Both the position numbers and the translations under genes were made by a program. DNA of 64,000 nucleotides from the NCBI GenBank assembly GCA_963715045.1, contig CAVQRC010000016.1:62001-126000 (forward strand). Reading direction: 5' to 3'. This DNA comes from CAVQRC01 sp963715045. Its GTDB lineage: Bacteria; Planctomycetota; Planctomycetia; Pirellulales; Lacipirellulaceae. Position 1 is the stretch's first letter, and each line of letters opens with the position of its first letter. This document shows positions 29,657-40,803 of this stretch, piece after piece. The notes beneath the pieces were generated by a model. The model was not told the origin of the DNA. It was given only the letters and a program-made list of their open reading frames with translations, and did no database searches.

Positions 29657-29839
29657 TCAGACGCGTTCCCGCAACGCCGACCAGCTCAGATACCCGAGGA
29701 TCAGCGAACAAACAAGAAAACCCACGTCCATTGTCATGCTGGCCTTGCCGAAAGGTAACCCTAGCGCGAGATCGGCGGCAAACAGCACCGCGAGCAATGC
29801 AGCGATGACAAGCCCGGTGATCGTCATGGCACGGGCCAT
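29657..29839 (-). CDS. Small two-helix membrane protein
   Basis: 60 residues with two hydrophobic helices (ITGLVIAALLAVLFAADLALGL and MDVGFLVCSLILGYLSWSAL) joined by a short GKAS loop. No family name recognised. Start ATG 29839; ATG 29827 is an alternative. It lies 51 bases upstream of priA on the same strand, so it may share its transcript. The regular helix-loop-helix pattern and the absence of the Arg/Pro-rich composition of shadow frames support it as a real gene. Confidence 0.6.
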   Translation of the reverse strand: MARAMTITGLVIAALLAVLFAADLALGLPFGKASMTMDVGFLVCSLILGYLSWSALRERV

Positions 29840-30115
29840 GGGGCAAGGGTCCTCAAAGGGGCATGTTCAACGCGAGATCCCCCGACCATGGAGCGTTGTG
29901 GTTGGATTAGGGCGGGAATCGGTGGATTGCCGGATGATTGGGGGATGAAAAGGGCCAAATCGGAGGAAGCCTCTGGGGCAAACTGGCCCCAGTATAGTTG
30001 GCGTCCGCCCCCTGTCACATGGGGGGGACTGGGCAGCTGACGCAATTCAACGCCTTTACCGGCCCGCCGACCGGCTCGGCATCCCGTGAGGACCACCGCG
30101 GCCGGCCGACTTCGT

Positions 30116-31378
30116 TCATTCCTGAGAGGTTTCGACGGGTTGCGTCGCGAAGCGACCGTCGCCAGCTTCCGCGGCTCCCTCGGCGAGATACCGATCGTCA
30201 TTCAGCCGCGTCGCATATTCGGCATGCTGATCCAGTTTGCCCGACGGGTTCCACGTCAGCCACTCGCCGGTCTGCTCCCCGCGGGTGTAGCTGCCATGGG
30301 TCGATTTCTGACCATTAGGATGCCACCACACCCATTCGCCGTGTTGCGTTCCGTTCGCGTATTCGCCCTCGGCCGACTTCTGACCGTTTGCATGCCACCA
30401 GGTGAACTCGCCCACGGGAACATCGTATTCGTAATGTCCGTCGACCTTGATCTGGCCGTTTGGATACCAGGAAATCCACCGCCCGTGTCGTTCGTCCTGA
30501 CCGACCGATTCGTATTCCGCAAACTGTCCCGTCCAGAAATCGTCTTGACTGATCGGCACCAGCTTCGCAAACAGGTACATCGCCTCGTCCTTCTTCGCCG
30601 TCCCCCCTTTGAAGGTCGTGATCTTGGCAGCGACTCGCCGCCCGTCCTGATAAGTCGCGACCATCTGCAGTTTGCCCTCGGGGCCAAGCTCCGACACTTC
30701 CCCGTGCAGAGCGCCGTCCCGGTAGGTCATTTCACGCAGAAGCTGTCCGCCAGCGGCCCACAGTTTCCGCGGCCCATGCCGGACACCGTCACGAAACGTG
30801 ACCAGACTCAGTTTGTTTTGCTTCGAATCGAAAATCGTCCAGGCGCCGTGAAGCTGACCATCACGAAAGTTGGCCTGAGACACGAACGGGCCGACGGCTC
30901 GGTTGAACGGCACATTCTTGAAGTGCGCGCCCTCAGAGGCCTGGATCCAGCGGGTCCACAGCCCGGTCCGACTGCCCATCTCGTATTGACCCTCGGCGAC
31001 GAGGTCGCCAGCCGGGCCATACATCTTCCATGAGCCGTGGTTCAGGTAGTTCCCCTGCTCGTCCTGCGTGACCTCGCGGCGGATCTTGACCGTGCGATTC
31101 GGATAGCGTTCCTGGATGACCTCGACGGCCCGGTCTGCCACCGGCTCCGCGGCTGCGGTGGGTGGAATCGGATCCGGCTCTCGCGTCGCGAAACCCGCGT
31201 CCGCCAGCCCCAAGGTACCGAGCGTTCCCGAATCTTCGTGGTCCACCATCTCCAGAGGAGCGCGGCGGGAAACCTCCACGCGGTCCGAAGCGGCGGCAAG
31301 CGGGCCCGTCGCCAGGAGAAAACAGCTCGAAACGACGAACAACTCGGGAACTCGACCGAAAGCGAAGTGACGCTTCAT
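30116..31378 (-). CDS. Secreted YwqK/MORN-like repeat protein
   Basis: About 420 residues. A signal peptide (FAFGRVPELFVVSSCFLLATGPLAAA) follows MKRH at 31378; the frame is open to 31495 but that part is unconserved. The body is a string of at least eight repeats of the kind H/G-W-x-x-W-x-x-N/A-G-x-x-x-x-E/D-G-x-Y, for example HGRWISWYPNGQIKVDGHY, VGEFTWWHANGQKSAEGEY and HGEWVWWHPNGQKSTHGSY. Such YwqK/MORN-type repeats form beta sheets and are often labelled antitoxin after YwqK of Bacillus, but in planctomycetes they are mostly secreted proteins of unknown function. No toxin gene is next to it, so an antitoxin role is not supported here. Confidence 0.78.
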   Translation of the reverse strand: MKRHFAFGRVPELFVVSSCFLLATGPLAAASDRVEVSRRAPLEMVDHEDSGTLGTLGLADAGFATREPDPIPPTAAAEPVADRAVEVIQERYPNRTVKIRREVTQDEQGNYLNHGSWKMYGPAGDLVAEGQYEMGSRTGLWTRWIQASEGAHFKNVPFNRAVGPFVSQANFRDGQLHGAWTIFDSKQNKLSLVTFRDGVRHGPRKLWAAGGQLLREMTYRDGALHGEVSELGPEGKLQMVATYQDGRRVAAKITTFKGGTAKKDEAMYLFAKLVPISQDDFWTGQFAEYESVGQDERHGRWISWYPNGQIKVDGHYEYDVPVGEFTWWHANGQKSAEGEYANGTQHGEWVWWHPNGQKSTHGSYTRGEQTGEWLTWNPSGKLDQHAEYATRLNDDRYLAEGAAEAGDGRFATQPVETSQE

Positions 31379-31608
31379 GTCTGCAATCCTTTGCAGTCTC
31401 TGCAAGCGAGAATGAGATCTAGCGAATTCTGATGAGCCGCCATCGCTGCCCCGATTGCAACTCTCCCTGCGGCGTCTGCTCTGAAAGAGCGACACCTCCT
31501 GGAGTAGGGAATCGGACCGGATCAGCCGATTCTTCGGGATCGTTGTGCAAGTTGGAAAAGAGGACCCATCCCACCCAGGGCCCCTGCCCTACACAGACGA
31601 CCCGACCG

Positions 31609-32187
31609 TCAATCCTGGCCGCTCGCCGAAGCGAGCTGTGGCTCGAGATCGAGCCCTTTTTCCGCGCGGATTCGCCGCACCTCGGTGAGTACCCGATCGA
31701 CGATTTCCTGATTCGAGCAGATCCGCGACCAGCTCATGTACAAGCTCCCAGCGATGAGCCCCGTTCCGCTCAGTGCTGCGAACTGGTGCCACCACGCCCA
31801 GGTCGTCGTCGAAGCGCTGCCGGTGGCCGGATCGGACGCGGCCCCGATCGCGATGACGGCCACGATGGTGAGCACTCCGATCAGCGACCAGGGGAAAGCG
31901 CGACGCTTCAGCCGCGTGCTTTCCACAATCAGTTCGGAGGGCAAGGAGTACGTCTCGACGACCTCCTTGCACCACCGGCTGGTGCCGATGAAGTAAGTCA
32001 TCGCGATGCTGTGCACCAGCACGACGGCCAATGCCGTACCCGTTCCCAGGAGAAAGTGGATGGTCATCTGCCGCTGCACGGTCTCATCCTGCCGATCGTA
32101 AACGTCGCCCATGGTCAGTCCGACGAGCAACGTCGTGAGCACCAGACCAAGCGTCAGACAGGCCAGCGTGGCGAAGATTCGCGACAT
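31609..32187 (-). CDS. Four-helix membrane protein of unknown function
   Basis: 192 residues with four predicted membrane helices: FATLACLTLGLVLTTLLVGL, FLLGTGTALAVVLVHSIAMTYF, FPWSLIGVLTIVAVIAIGA and WWHQFAALSGTGLIAGSLYM, then a charged cytoplasmic tail (IVDRVLTEVRRIRAEKGLDLEP). The first helix could also serve as a signal. A conserved-looking loop (IGTSRWCKEVVETYSLPSEL) lies between helices two and three. No family recognised. Upstream of the YwqK-like gene by 230 bases on the same strand; co-transcription is uncertain. Confidence 0.68.
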   Translation of the reverse strand: MSRIFATLACLTLGLVLTTLLVGLTMGDVYDRQDETVQRQMTIHFLLGTGTALAVVLVHSIAMTYFIGTSRWCKEVVETYSLPSELIVESTRLKRRAFPWSLIGVLTIVAVIAIGAASDPATGSASTTTWAWWHQFAALSGTGLIAGSLYMSWSRICSNQEIVDRVLTEVRRIRAEKGLDLEPQLASASGQD

Positions 32188-32894
32188 CGAAACGGGACCA
32201 AGACGAGGATCCGAGGAGGAATGGGAGCGCGATGGAAGGTCGGTCGGCTGCGTGCGACGTTGCGGGATACGGGATTAACCGCAACCCGCAACCGAGGGTA
32301 ACCTCCGACGAAATGGCTGGTTGGAGACGCAACGGACTTCGCCGGGAACAACCCGGGTCAGCCCTCCCGGCCAAGCCACCTACCCACCAAGGTAGCGGTT
32401 TTCACGCAGCGGCGGAAAGGGGCCACCCGCAGAGCCGAACGCCGAGAAGCAGCTGTGAGATGGATGCTTGCCCGCAGCGGCGGCGATCGGGAACAACCGC
32501 GTCCCACGCGACAGATCACCGTCCGCGATTGCTCAGCGGACGGGGTGCAGGAACGCATTTGCCGACGTTCGGCCTGTTGAAGCAGTTCCGAAGACACTTC
32601 TGAAGAATTGGCCGCAGCCGTCGAGGCCGGCTCGTCGGGCCACTTCTCCTTGGGAATTCGTCATTGGGGATTCCTTAGTCATTAGTCCTTAGTCCTTAGT
32701 CATTCAGCGCCCCGCCCCTTCAGCGACACAACCCGCCCCGTTCCTACGCCCCACGGGACCGCGACTCACCCCTGCCAAAGACCGGGGCCAACGCCTAGAA
32801 TCCGGGTTCATCTACGGCGATCATGGCGAAGTCCGTACCACGCCACCCCTGCGAAGGGGATCGCCTGTCTTGACTCCGTTTTCCGAGATCCACC
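32188..32894. other. Intergenic region of about 700 bases with an ATTAGTC repeat
   Basis: Only short, Arg/Pro-rich chance frames are present. 32652-32706 contains GTCATTGGGGATTCC followed by TTAGTCATTAGTCCTTAG repeats, the clearest copy of this repeat family. No RNA gene was recognised. The right end must hold the serC promoter, which I could not define. Confidence 0.55.
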
Positions 32895-33998
32895 GTGTCG
32901 ACTACCGCCACCAGCAGCCAGCGAGCGGCCAATTTCTCGGCGGGACCGGCCGTGCTTCCCGAGCCGGTTCTCGCCCAGGTACGCGACGAGATGATGTGCC
33001 TGCCCGGTCGCGGCGCTTCCATTCTTGAAATCAGCCACCGCAGCGCGGCATTCGCCGACATCCTCGCCGACTGCCAGCAGCGATTGCGGGAGCTGCTCCA
33101 GATTCCCGAGAATTATCACCTGATCTTTTTGCAGGGGGGTGCCCGCCTGCAATTCTCGATGGTCCCCTTGAATCTCTGCCCGCAGAACCAGACGGCGGGC
33201 TACGTCGTGACCGGTACCTGGGGCAAGATGGCCTGCGCCGAGGCTGCCGTGTCCGGATCGGCAGGCCCGGTTGCCGATGTGGGAGCTCCCTACGACCGAC
33301 TCCCGAATCCCGCGGAAATTCAGGTACCCGAAGATACCGCGTACGTCCATTTCACCTCCAACGAGACGATCCAGGGCGTGCAGTTCGCGAGTGAGCCGGA
33401 CGTCGGCGACGTGCCGCTGGTCTGCGACGCCTCCTCCGACTTCCTGCATCGGCCCCTGGAGATCGCGAAATACGGCCTGTTGTACGCTTGTGCCCAGAAG
33501 AACGCCGGCCCCGCCGGTGTCACGATCGTGATTCTCCGCGACGATCTGCTGGAGCGTGTACGGGACGGTCTGCCCGGTGCACTCGACTACCGCAACCACG
33601 TCCAACACAACTCGCTCTGGAATACGCCCCCGACATTCGCGATTTACGTAACGGGGCTGGTGGCCCGGTGGCTGCAGGAAGAGATCGGCGGGCTGGAAAA
33701 GATGCATCAACTCAACCGTCGCAAAGCCGCGTTACTGTACGAAATCCTCGACGAATCGGACGGTTTCTATGAGGGCCACGCGCGGCCCGATTGTCGCTCG
33801 CTGATGAACGTGACGTTTCGCCTGCCGTCGGATGCATTGACCACGCAGTTCGTGTCCGAGGCCGCGGATGCGGGCCTCGAGGCGCTCAAGGGTCATCGTT
33901 CGGTCGGCGGGATTCGGGCGTCGATCTACAACGCCATGCCGCTCGCCGGTGTGCAGGCATTGCGTGAGTTCATGATCGATTTCCGCCGCCGGGGCTGA
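32895..33998 (+). CDS. serC: Phosphoserine aminotransferase
   Basis: PLP-dependent transamination of 3-phosphohydroxypyruvate, the second step of serine synthesis. 367 residues, intact. Family marks: ANFSAGPAVLPEPVL at the N-terminus, ILEISHRS, FLQGGARLQFSMVPLNL, TSNETIQGVQF, VCDASSDFLHRPL (PLP-binding Asp), CAQKNAGPAGVT (Schiff-base lysine) and a C-terminal GHRSVGGIRASIYNAMPLAG. The conserved N-terminus fits a GTG start at 32895. serA follows after 30 bases, forming a serine operon. Confidence 0.95.
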   Translation: MSTTATSSQRAANFSAGPAVLPEPVLAQVRDEMMCLPGRGASILEISHRSAAFADILADCQQRLRELLQIPENYHLIFLQGGARLQFSMVPLNLCPQNQTAGYVVTGTWGKMACAEAAVSGSAGPVADVGAPYDRLPNPAEIQVPEDTAYVHFTSNETIQGVQFASEPDVGDVPLVCDASSDFLHRPLEIAKYGLLYACAQKNAGPAGVTIVILRDDLLERVRDGLPGALDYRNHVQHNSLWNTPPTFAIYVTGLVARWLQEEIGGLEKMHQLNRRKAALLYEILDESDGFYEGHARPDCRSLMNVTFRLPSDALTTQFVSEAADAGLEALKGHRSVGGIRASIYNAMPLAGVQALREFMIDFRRRG

Positions 33999-34028
33999 AA
34001 ACCTGTCGCCAACGAAGGATTGCCGCGT

Positions 34029-35655
34029 ATGCACCGCGTGATTGTTCTGGACGATCTTGCCGAGGAAGGACTCGCGCGAGCTTCGAGCGGCCGAGGCGAT
34101 CGAGTTCGACATCCGGACCGGATTGGCCGGGGATGCGCTCCGCGAGGCACTCCGCGAATACGACGCGGCGCTCTGTCGCAGCGGCGTGAAGATCACGGGG
34201 GAAGCCCTCGAAGGGAACCGCCGGTTGCGGGCGATCGTCCGGGCGGGTGTCGGGACAGACAACATCGACAAGGCGGCGGCCACGCGGAGCGGGATCGTCG
34301 TCATGAATACGCCGGCCGGCAACACGCTCAGCACGGCCGAGCACACCATCGCGATGATGCTCGCGCTGTCGCGGAACATTGCCCCGGCGTTCCAGGGACT
34401 CCGCGAGGGTCGCTGGGATCGCAAGAAGTACATGGGGACTCAACTGGCCGGTAAGACGCTCGGCATCGTGGGCCTGGGGAGGATCGGCCAGGCGGTGGCT
34501 GCCCGAGCCAAGGCATTCGAGATGCGGCTGATCGGCTTCGACCCGTTCATGACCAAGAACCGAGCCGAAGCCCTCGGCATCGAACTTGCCGCGACGGTCG
34601 AAGCCCTGCTGCCCGAGGTCGACTATCTCTCCGTGCATACTCCGCTCACCGACGAGACCCGCGATCTGATCAGCCACGACCAGCTCGCGCGGTTCAAACC
34701 GGGGGTGCGGCTGATTAACTGTGCCCGCGGTGGCATCTACAACGAGGCCGCTCTCCAGGAGGGTCTGCGGAGTGGCCAGATTGCCGGCGTGGCACTCGAT
34801 GTCTATGAATCGGAGCCCTGCACAGACAGTCCGCTGTTCGGCATGCCGGGCGTCGTCGCGACGCCGCACCTGGGAGCCAGCACCGAAGAAGCTCAGACCC
34901 AGGTCGCGACCGAGGCCGTCGGACTGGCGATCGACTTTCTCGTCCGGGGTACGATTCGCCATGCCGTGAACGTGGCCCCGCTGGACGCCAAGACGCTCGA
35001 AATCCTCCGCGGCTACCTCGATGTGGCCTACCGGATGGGCCTGCTGATGGCCAAAGTGCACGAGGGGGCCGTCCGAGAGTGCCGCCTGCAGTTCCGCGGT
35101 GAAATTGCCGGCCAGGATACGAACGTGCTGTCCTCGACCTTCGCGGCCGGGTTCCTGCAGGACGCGCTCGATGAGGAGGTTAACCTGGTCAATGCCGAAG
35201 TCCTGCTGGGCGAACGCGGCATTCGACTTTCCAAGGAGAGCGACCGCACGATGAAGGCGTTTCGGTCTTCGATCACGGCACGGGTCACGACCGACTCGGG
35301 AGAGCACCTGGCCCAGGGCACGCTGTTCGGCGAAGCGATGCCGCGGCTGGTGGCCCTCGATGCATACCGTCTCGAGGCCTATCTCGACGGTTGCCTGCTC
35401 ATCTTCCGACATCGCGACGTGCCCGGAATCATCGGCAGCGTCGGCACGATCTTCGGCAAACATAACGTCAATATTGCCCAGATGGCCGTTGGCAGGGCGG
35501 GAGATCACCCGGGCGGCAACGCGATTGGCGTGCTCAATCTCGATGACCCGCCCAGCGACGCGGCCCTCAGCGAAGTCCGCGCCCACCCCCACATCACCGA
35601 GGCCAGGGTCGTCTTGCTCCCTCCCGCTGGCGAGCTGCCCACCTGGCTGCAGTGA
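34029..35655 (+). CDS. serA: D-3-phosphoglycerate dehydrogenase, frameshifted near the start
   Basis: Oxidises 3-phosphoglycerate to start serine synthesis. The sequence MHRVIVLDDLAEEGLA from ATG 34029 (with GAAGGA upstream) continues after a break near 34078 in another frame as ELRAAEAIEFDIRTGL and on to 35655. Domains: catalytic and NAD-binding parts (VRAGVGTDNID, GIVGLGRIGQAVA, NCARGGIYNE, ATPHLGAST with the active-site His), an intervening ASB domain, and a C-terminal ACT domain (LIFRHRDVPGIIGSVGTIFGKHNVNIAQM) for feedback control. About 541 residues, the long type I SerA. Follows serC by 30 bases. Confidence 0.94.
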
Positions 35656-35678
35656 CGGGTGAAGTGGTCCGAAGTGGT

Positions 35679-35695
35679 CCGCCGACAATCGGCGG
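35679..35695 (+). terminator. Hairpin after serA, weak terminator candidate
   Basis: CCGCCGA CAA TCGGCGG, a perfect 7-bp stem with a 3-base loop, 24 bases after the serA stop. It is preceded by a doubled GAAGTGGTCC. There is no T-run, so intrinsic termination is uncertain. Confidence 0.4.
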
Positions 35696-35935
35696 GCACC
35701 GCAAGCCGCAGTGGGTCACTCTCGCCGAGTGTGACGGGCCTCGCAAACAGCCTTGGCCGCCAAGCAGCGCACCCCACACCATCGCGAACCAGGCCACCGC
35801 CTCGGACTCGCAGACCCCTCAAAAAACGGGCTGGCACGCCGGACAAATCAGGTCGTCAGCCAGAAACGCGCAACTCAGTCCGATCCTGCGATACATCGTC
35901 TCATCTAAATCATGCTCATTGGCGTAAGGCACTCT

Positions 35936-38486
35936 ATGGAACCCCTGCTTCCACACGGTCGTTTGGGACCGCTCGTGGTGTTGCTTTTGTCGGCGTGCGT
36001 CCTGTGGTTTCCAGGCCCCGTCGCAGGGGCGCAGGGGCCTGCGGCCGAAACGCCGGGCGACGCAGAGACCGCTGCGACTGAGAACCCTGACGATCAGCAG
36101 GGAGCGGAGACCGACCCGCCGATCATGCTGGAGGAAGTGCCGAATCGCGCGGAAAAGACAAGCGCCGAGTTGGCTACGCTGCTGCCCCGCGACAGCTCCC
36201 GTCGGACCCTTGAGCGGGTTGGCGGAGAAACTGATCTCGCACTCAAGGAGGCCGAGTCGCATTTGGCGAAGACCCGGCAAATGCTGGCCGGCCGTCCCAA
36301 CGTTCGCACTCTGCAAAAGTCCTCGGCCGAACTCAGCGAGATGCTGAATCACCTGCAGTCACTCGAAGAGGAACTGGACGACCAACTGGACGGCTTCGGC
36401 ATATCACTCGGGCGAATCGACAAGATTGCAGCGGTTTGGATGGCGACGGACGAACTGGCCAAGACAAAAGAGAACGCCGACGCGACGATGTTGACCCGCA
36501 TTGCCGCTGTGCTCAGGCGAAATCGATCAGACGCGTTCGGCAGTCGTCGATCGTCGCAATGAGCTATTGACCGTGCGCGACAAACTGGTGAATCCGAGCG
36601 TCGCACTCGGTGAAAACATCGAACAGTTGCAAGCTGCAGTGGAGGCGCGGCTGGCGGGAATTTTTCGGGCCGAGCACCCACCGCTATGGAACCCGAAAAT
36701 TCGAGAATCGTTCCAGCAGGAATGGCAAAGCATCGGACCGGAACTCCTTTGGAAGCGGCTTCAAGAGAGCGGACAAGTCTCGAGAACGCCCACGCAGACG
36801 CTCGTCTTCCAGCTTGTGTTGTTCCTGGCCCTCGGCCTGACTCTCCTGTCGCTGCGGGAACGAACCCGAAGGAGGGTGGACGTTGACCATCGCTTAAGGC
36901 ATGCCCAGTTGGTCTTCGAGCACCCGTGGGCAATGGCTGTGCTGATCACAGCTGCCCTCACGATACCGCTTGACCCGTTAGCACCCCGGAGCGCAGGACT
37001 TGTCGCCGCCGTGCTCATCGTAGTCGCGACGTTGCGAATTATTGAGCGCTATTTGCCTCGCCCAATGATCCTGTTTGCCTGGGGACTGGCCGTTCTGTTC
37101 ATTCTCGATCGGTCTCGCGACCTGCTGGATGCGACGCCCACGCTCGATCGCTTCGTCTTTCTGGCAGAGATGATCGGCGGACTCGGCTTGTTGCTATGGA
37201 TGCTGCGTCCAAGCCGAATCGCCAAGCTTCCCGAGGAGCGGCGACGTCATCCCTTCTTCCGGCTGCTCTACGTGGCGATGAGCGTGGGTGCCGGCGTTTT
37301 GACGTTAGCAATTCTGTCCGACCTGGCTGGCTGGAGCGACCTCGCCGTGTTGCTGGGGGACGGCGTCTTAAGGAGCGGCTATCTGGGGCTGGTGGTCTTC
37401 GTGCTGCTGAAGGTGGCACTGGGCCTGACAATGTTTGCTCTCGTCCTCCGACCCCTCGGACTCGTTCGGGCGGTCTCAAATCATCGACAGACTGTGCATC
37501 ATTGGCTCGAGCGAGGATTGAGCATCCTTGCGGTGGGCTTCTGGGCGGCACTTGTCTGCGGGCAACTCGGTCTACTCACTCCCGCAACAGAGGTTGTTAA
37601 ACAGCTACTTGGTGCCAGTATCGACGTCGGCGCGCTCTCCGTTTCTGTTGGCGACGTGGTGGTGTTTGCGTTCACCGTGTGGTTCTCCTTTCTACTGGCG
37701 CGGTGGGTGCAGGTGCTTCTTCAGGAAGACGTGTTCTCGCGGGTACGTACAAGCCGAGGTGTTCCGTATGCTGTCTCTAACCTCGCCCGATACGGCGTGA
37801 TTTGCCTTGGCATTCTGGTCGGTCTGGCCGCAGCGGGCGTCGAGGTCACGAAACTTGCCGTCGTCGCAGGCGGGCTAGGCGTGGGGATCGGATTCGGTCT
37901 GCAAAACGTTGTCAACAATTTCGTATCCGGTTTGATCCTGCTATTCGAGCGACCGATCGATGTGGGAGACACGATCGAGTTGTCCGACACATCGGGGACA
38001 ATGAAGCGGATCGGCATCCGCGCCAGCGTGATCCACACATTCGACGGGGCCGAAGTCATTGTGCCCAACGGTATGCTCATCTCTGACAAGGTTACCAACT
38101 GGACGCTTTCGGACAGGCGTCGGCGGGTCGATCTGAACGTGGGGGTCGAATACGGGACGCCTGCCCAGCGCGTGATTGACTTGCTGGTAAATGTGGCGAA
38201 GGCCAATCCCAAGGTGATTCGCGATCCCGAGCCGGTCGCCTTTTTTGAGAACTTTGGCGACAGCTCTCTCGATTTCAAGCTCCGGGCGTGGTTCGATGCT
38301 GATTCCTCAACCAACACCCACACGATCCACAGCGATATTGCAGTCGCCGTCCAGCAGGCGCTCGAAGACGCGAGCATCGGCGTCCCATTCCCGCAACGCG
38401 ATCTTCGTCTGATCAGCGTGCCAGACAACGCGGCACCAGGCCTGGGTACGGCAGAGCCGCAGTCAGATCCCGGAGATGAGCCGTAA
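35936..38486 (+). CDS. Large MscS-family mechanosensitive channel, frameshifted
   Basis: About 850 residues. A signal peptide or first helix (LGPLVVLLLSACVLWFPGPVAGAQG) is followed by a helical periplasmic region (KEAESHLAKTRQML, SAELSEMLNHLQSLEEELDDQL), then about eleven membrane helices and the MscS core: pore helix GLGVGIGFGLQNVVNNFVSGLILLFERP in two adjoining parts, DVGDTIEL, the beta domain IIVPNGMLIS-like EVIVPNGMLISDKVTNW, and a C-terminal cytoplasmic cage. This size matches MscK/MscM-like channels that release solutes under osmotic stress. The frame breaks near 36518, between MLTRIAAVLR and EIDQTRSAVVDRR. Start ATG 35936, with AAGG upstream; ATG 35912 is an alternative. Confidence 0.9.
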
Positions 38487-39157
38487 CAAGCGGTTCGGCG
38501 GTCGACGCCACAGGCCGCAGTTTTCGTGATGTTGCTGTCTGATCCACGCTCGCGTTCTCGAGGATCCGGCACATTCGGCATGATTCGCACAGTTCGCTGC
38601 TCGCTGAATTCGGGCCCGAACTACCTTCCCGACTCGAAAACCGCATTGCCAGATCCGGAACTCCATACGGAGATCGACAATTGATTTGCTGCGGCCGGCA
38701 TTGAAATCGCGTTCCCACAGCATGAAATTGCACTTCCGAAACGGTCGGAGGCTGTACTTTTCAATGCAGCGAACTGAATTCCCTGTAGAGCCCTGGAGCA
38801 ATCAAGGGTCAGAGCGAAGTGTCGCGAAGCGACTTCCAGCTCCGTTGTTTCCGAGCCTGCCAACGCGGAATCATCTCTGCCAGAGGCGCAAATCAGGAGG
38901 ACGCCAAGACGCACATTGATGGGCAATTCGCCAATCACCGCTCTATGAAGGCTTCCAAGAACACCATCGGCGTGGCGAAGACCTGTGATGGCCGATCAAC
39001 TCAAGACGCTTTCATTCAAGGGCCTTCCACTCTTCTCACGTCCTTATGCCGCTCACAAAAGATGAGAAGGTACCGACCACGAAAGAACCGGGCGATTGCC
39101 TGAAACAACTACGCCGACGCCATGGGATTGATGTCAGCCCTGAAGGAGGACACACGA
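38487..39157. other. Gene-poor region at the start of a lower-GC stretch
   Basis: About 670 bases between the MscS gene and the K+ channel gene. No conserved coding frame was found on either strand; the short frames present do not resemble known proteins. Base composition is visibly less GC-rich than the rest of the window, which continues to about 41,400. Confidence 0.5.
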
Positions 39158-39685
39158 GTGAACAGCGAGCCATTTGGAACATTGCACGAAAACCGAGGCG
39201 TGCATCAAAACAGGTCCGATGGAACAAAGATAGACAAGCACCTTCCTCCTTCCCGCCTGAGGATGGTCGGGGTCTACGGCTTCGCACTGCTGCTGACGCT
39301 TGTACTGTTCTATTTTCATGTGGTGGTGATTTTTGATGTGATCGGCGAGATGCTCCGTTGCAAGGCATGGCTACTGGAGAGCATGGGACCCAACGATGCC
39401 GGCAAACTTCTCCTCCTCGGATGCTTCTTCGCACTCATGTCGGCGCACGTGACTGAGGCCGCTGCATGGGGCCTTTTTTTTCGCTGGACGCAGCTGTTAC
39501 CCAGTATTACCGATGGTGTCTACTTCACCACCGCATCGATGACAACGCTGGGCTACGGCGACATCCTGCTGAAGTATCCCTGGAGACATCTCGGCACGCT
39601 GATCGCGATAACCGGGGTGCTGATGTTTGGCTGTTCGACGGCGTTCTTGTTCGTGGTTCTAAAGGCAGTCTGGCAGAACTTTTAG
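39158..39685 (+). CDS. Small two-pore-helix K+ channel (Ion_trans_2 type)
   Basis: About 175 residues. Helices FALLLTLVLFYFHVVVIFDVI, LLLLGCFFALMSAHVTEAA and HLGTLIAITGVLMFGCSTAFLFVVL flank a pore loop with the potassium selectivity filter TTLGYGD. GTG 39158 is chosen as start because AAGGAGGA sits 7 bases upstream; the frame is open to ATG 39122. The protein lacks an RCK/TrkA-N regulatory domain, so it would be a minimal channel. It sits between the MscS channel and a CorA transporter, making a cluster of ion-movement genes in a lower-GC segment that may have been acquired. Confidence 0.8.
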   Translation: MNSEPFGTLHENRGVHQNRSDGTKIDKHLPPSRLRMVGVYGFALLLTLVLFYFHVVVIFDVIGEMLRCKAWLLESMGPNDAGKLLLLGCFFALMSAHVTEAAAWGLFFRWTQLLPSITDGVYFTTASMTTLGYGDILLKYPWRHLGTLIAITGVLMFGCSTAFLFVVLKAVWQNF

Positions 39686-39768
39686 GCAGACGCTGAAGCT
39701 GCGTTGACTTGGCACGAAACGATTTGCGATCCTCGCTTAAGTCGAGCCAGACTCAAGTTCTCTCCGAT

Positions 39769-40736
39769 CTATTCGAACCACCCTCGCAAGTACAGGTACG
39801 CGCCTGTCAGCAGGGCAGTGGCCAGCATGAAACCGATGACGAACCAGTATCCACCCGGGACACCCATGCCGGGCAGATCGGTGAAATTCATGCCATAAAT
39901 CGCCGAGATCAAGCGTTAGGGGCATGAGTACGGCAGAGAGAACTGTGAGAAATTGCAAGCGATTGTCGACTCGTTTCTGGACTGTTAACTCGTAGTCGCG
40001 CTCGAGACTGCTAACACGAGTTTCAGCACCGTCGATCAAGTGTCCGGCCAGTTCGGACAGCCGCAGCAACTCGTGAAAGAATTGCGACTGCTGACTAGCA
40101 TCGAAGGCTTCCGATTCGACCGTTTGTAATAAACCAGTACAGTAAATGTGGTCATCATGAACGGCAGCGTGATGATTAATTTTCCTCCGCAACGCGGAAA
40201 TCATTTGCGGAGTCAACGTCGTCGAGACTCTCCATGCTGATCTGATCCAATCTCTCCGCCTCGGCACGCACATTAAGAGCAGCATCGACATTGCATCTGC
40301 CGATTTCCAACAACACGTAGTACAGGAGGGCCGACGAGCTTTCGGCATACAATGGAACTTCTTCATCCAAACCGCTGATGATGTCCTGTATTGTGTGGAG
40401 CGGATCCCGATGAATGGTGATGATCGTCGTATTCAGGCAGATCACCGACAGGTAGGGTTTCTCCGACTCGTCCCAGCCGAGATGCGTTGGTAGCTCGAAG
40501 TACAAAGCGTTACGTTGCGAGATGAAACGCGTGCTCCGCTCGGGCTTTAAACAGGCGCTGAGCAAGGAATCGTGCAAACCCAGTGGCTCCAGCAATTGCC
40601 GCAGGTCCTGCTCGGTTGCTGCTTCCACGTCGATCCACCGATGCGTGTCGTCTTGCTGCCACGAAGCTGACAGTTCCGTCTCGTTCAACGCTTGGAGCGT
40701 TGCCTTACTGCTGATTCCGAATACTCTTACGTTCAT
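39769..40736 (-). CDS. corA: CorA-family Mg2+/divalent cation transporter, two frame breaks
   Basis: The N-terminal cytoplasmic domain starts MNVRVFGISSKATLQALNETEL at 40736. After a break near 40190 it continues with MISALRRKINHHAAVHDDHIYCTG and the long stalk helix (LERDYELTVQKRVDNRLQFLTVLSAVLMPLTL). After a second break near 39917 come the CorA signature YGMNF, a DLPGMGVPGGYWFVIG loop and the last helix (FMLATALLTGAYLYLRGWFE), ending at TAG 39769-39771. About 320 residues when repaired, normal for CorA. The pentameric channel imports Mg2+ or related cations. Convergent with the K+ channel gene. Confidence 0.87.
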
Positions 40737-40803
40737 GGGGTCTTTCTGGAACCGTACCTCTCAAGTTGAGCTACCCTTTTCATCGCCCTGGGAAGTATCG
40801 AAG

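Noticed and set aside
27362..29758. Plus-strand open frame of about 800 codons opposite priA
   Set aside because: It mirrors an intact, well-recognised PriA gene. The translation is Arg/Gly/His-rich without any motif, as expected from high-GC third positions.
30116..31378. Toxin-antitoxin system based on the YwqK label
   Set aside because: The protein has a signal peptide and no toxin gene beside it; YwqK-type repeats alone do not define an antitoxin.
38621..39103. Short frames on both strands in the gap after the MscS gene
   Set aside because: No similarity to known proteins and no supporting start signals.
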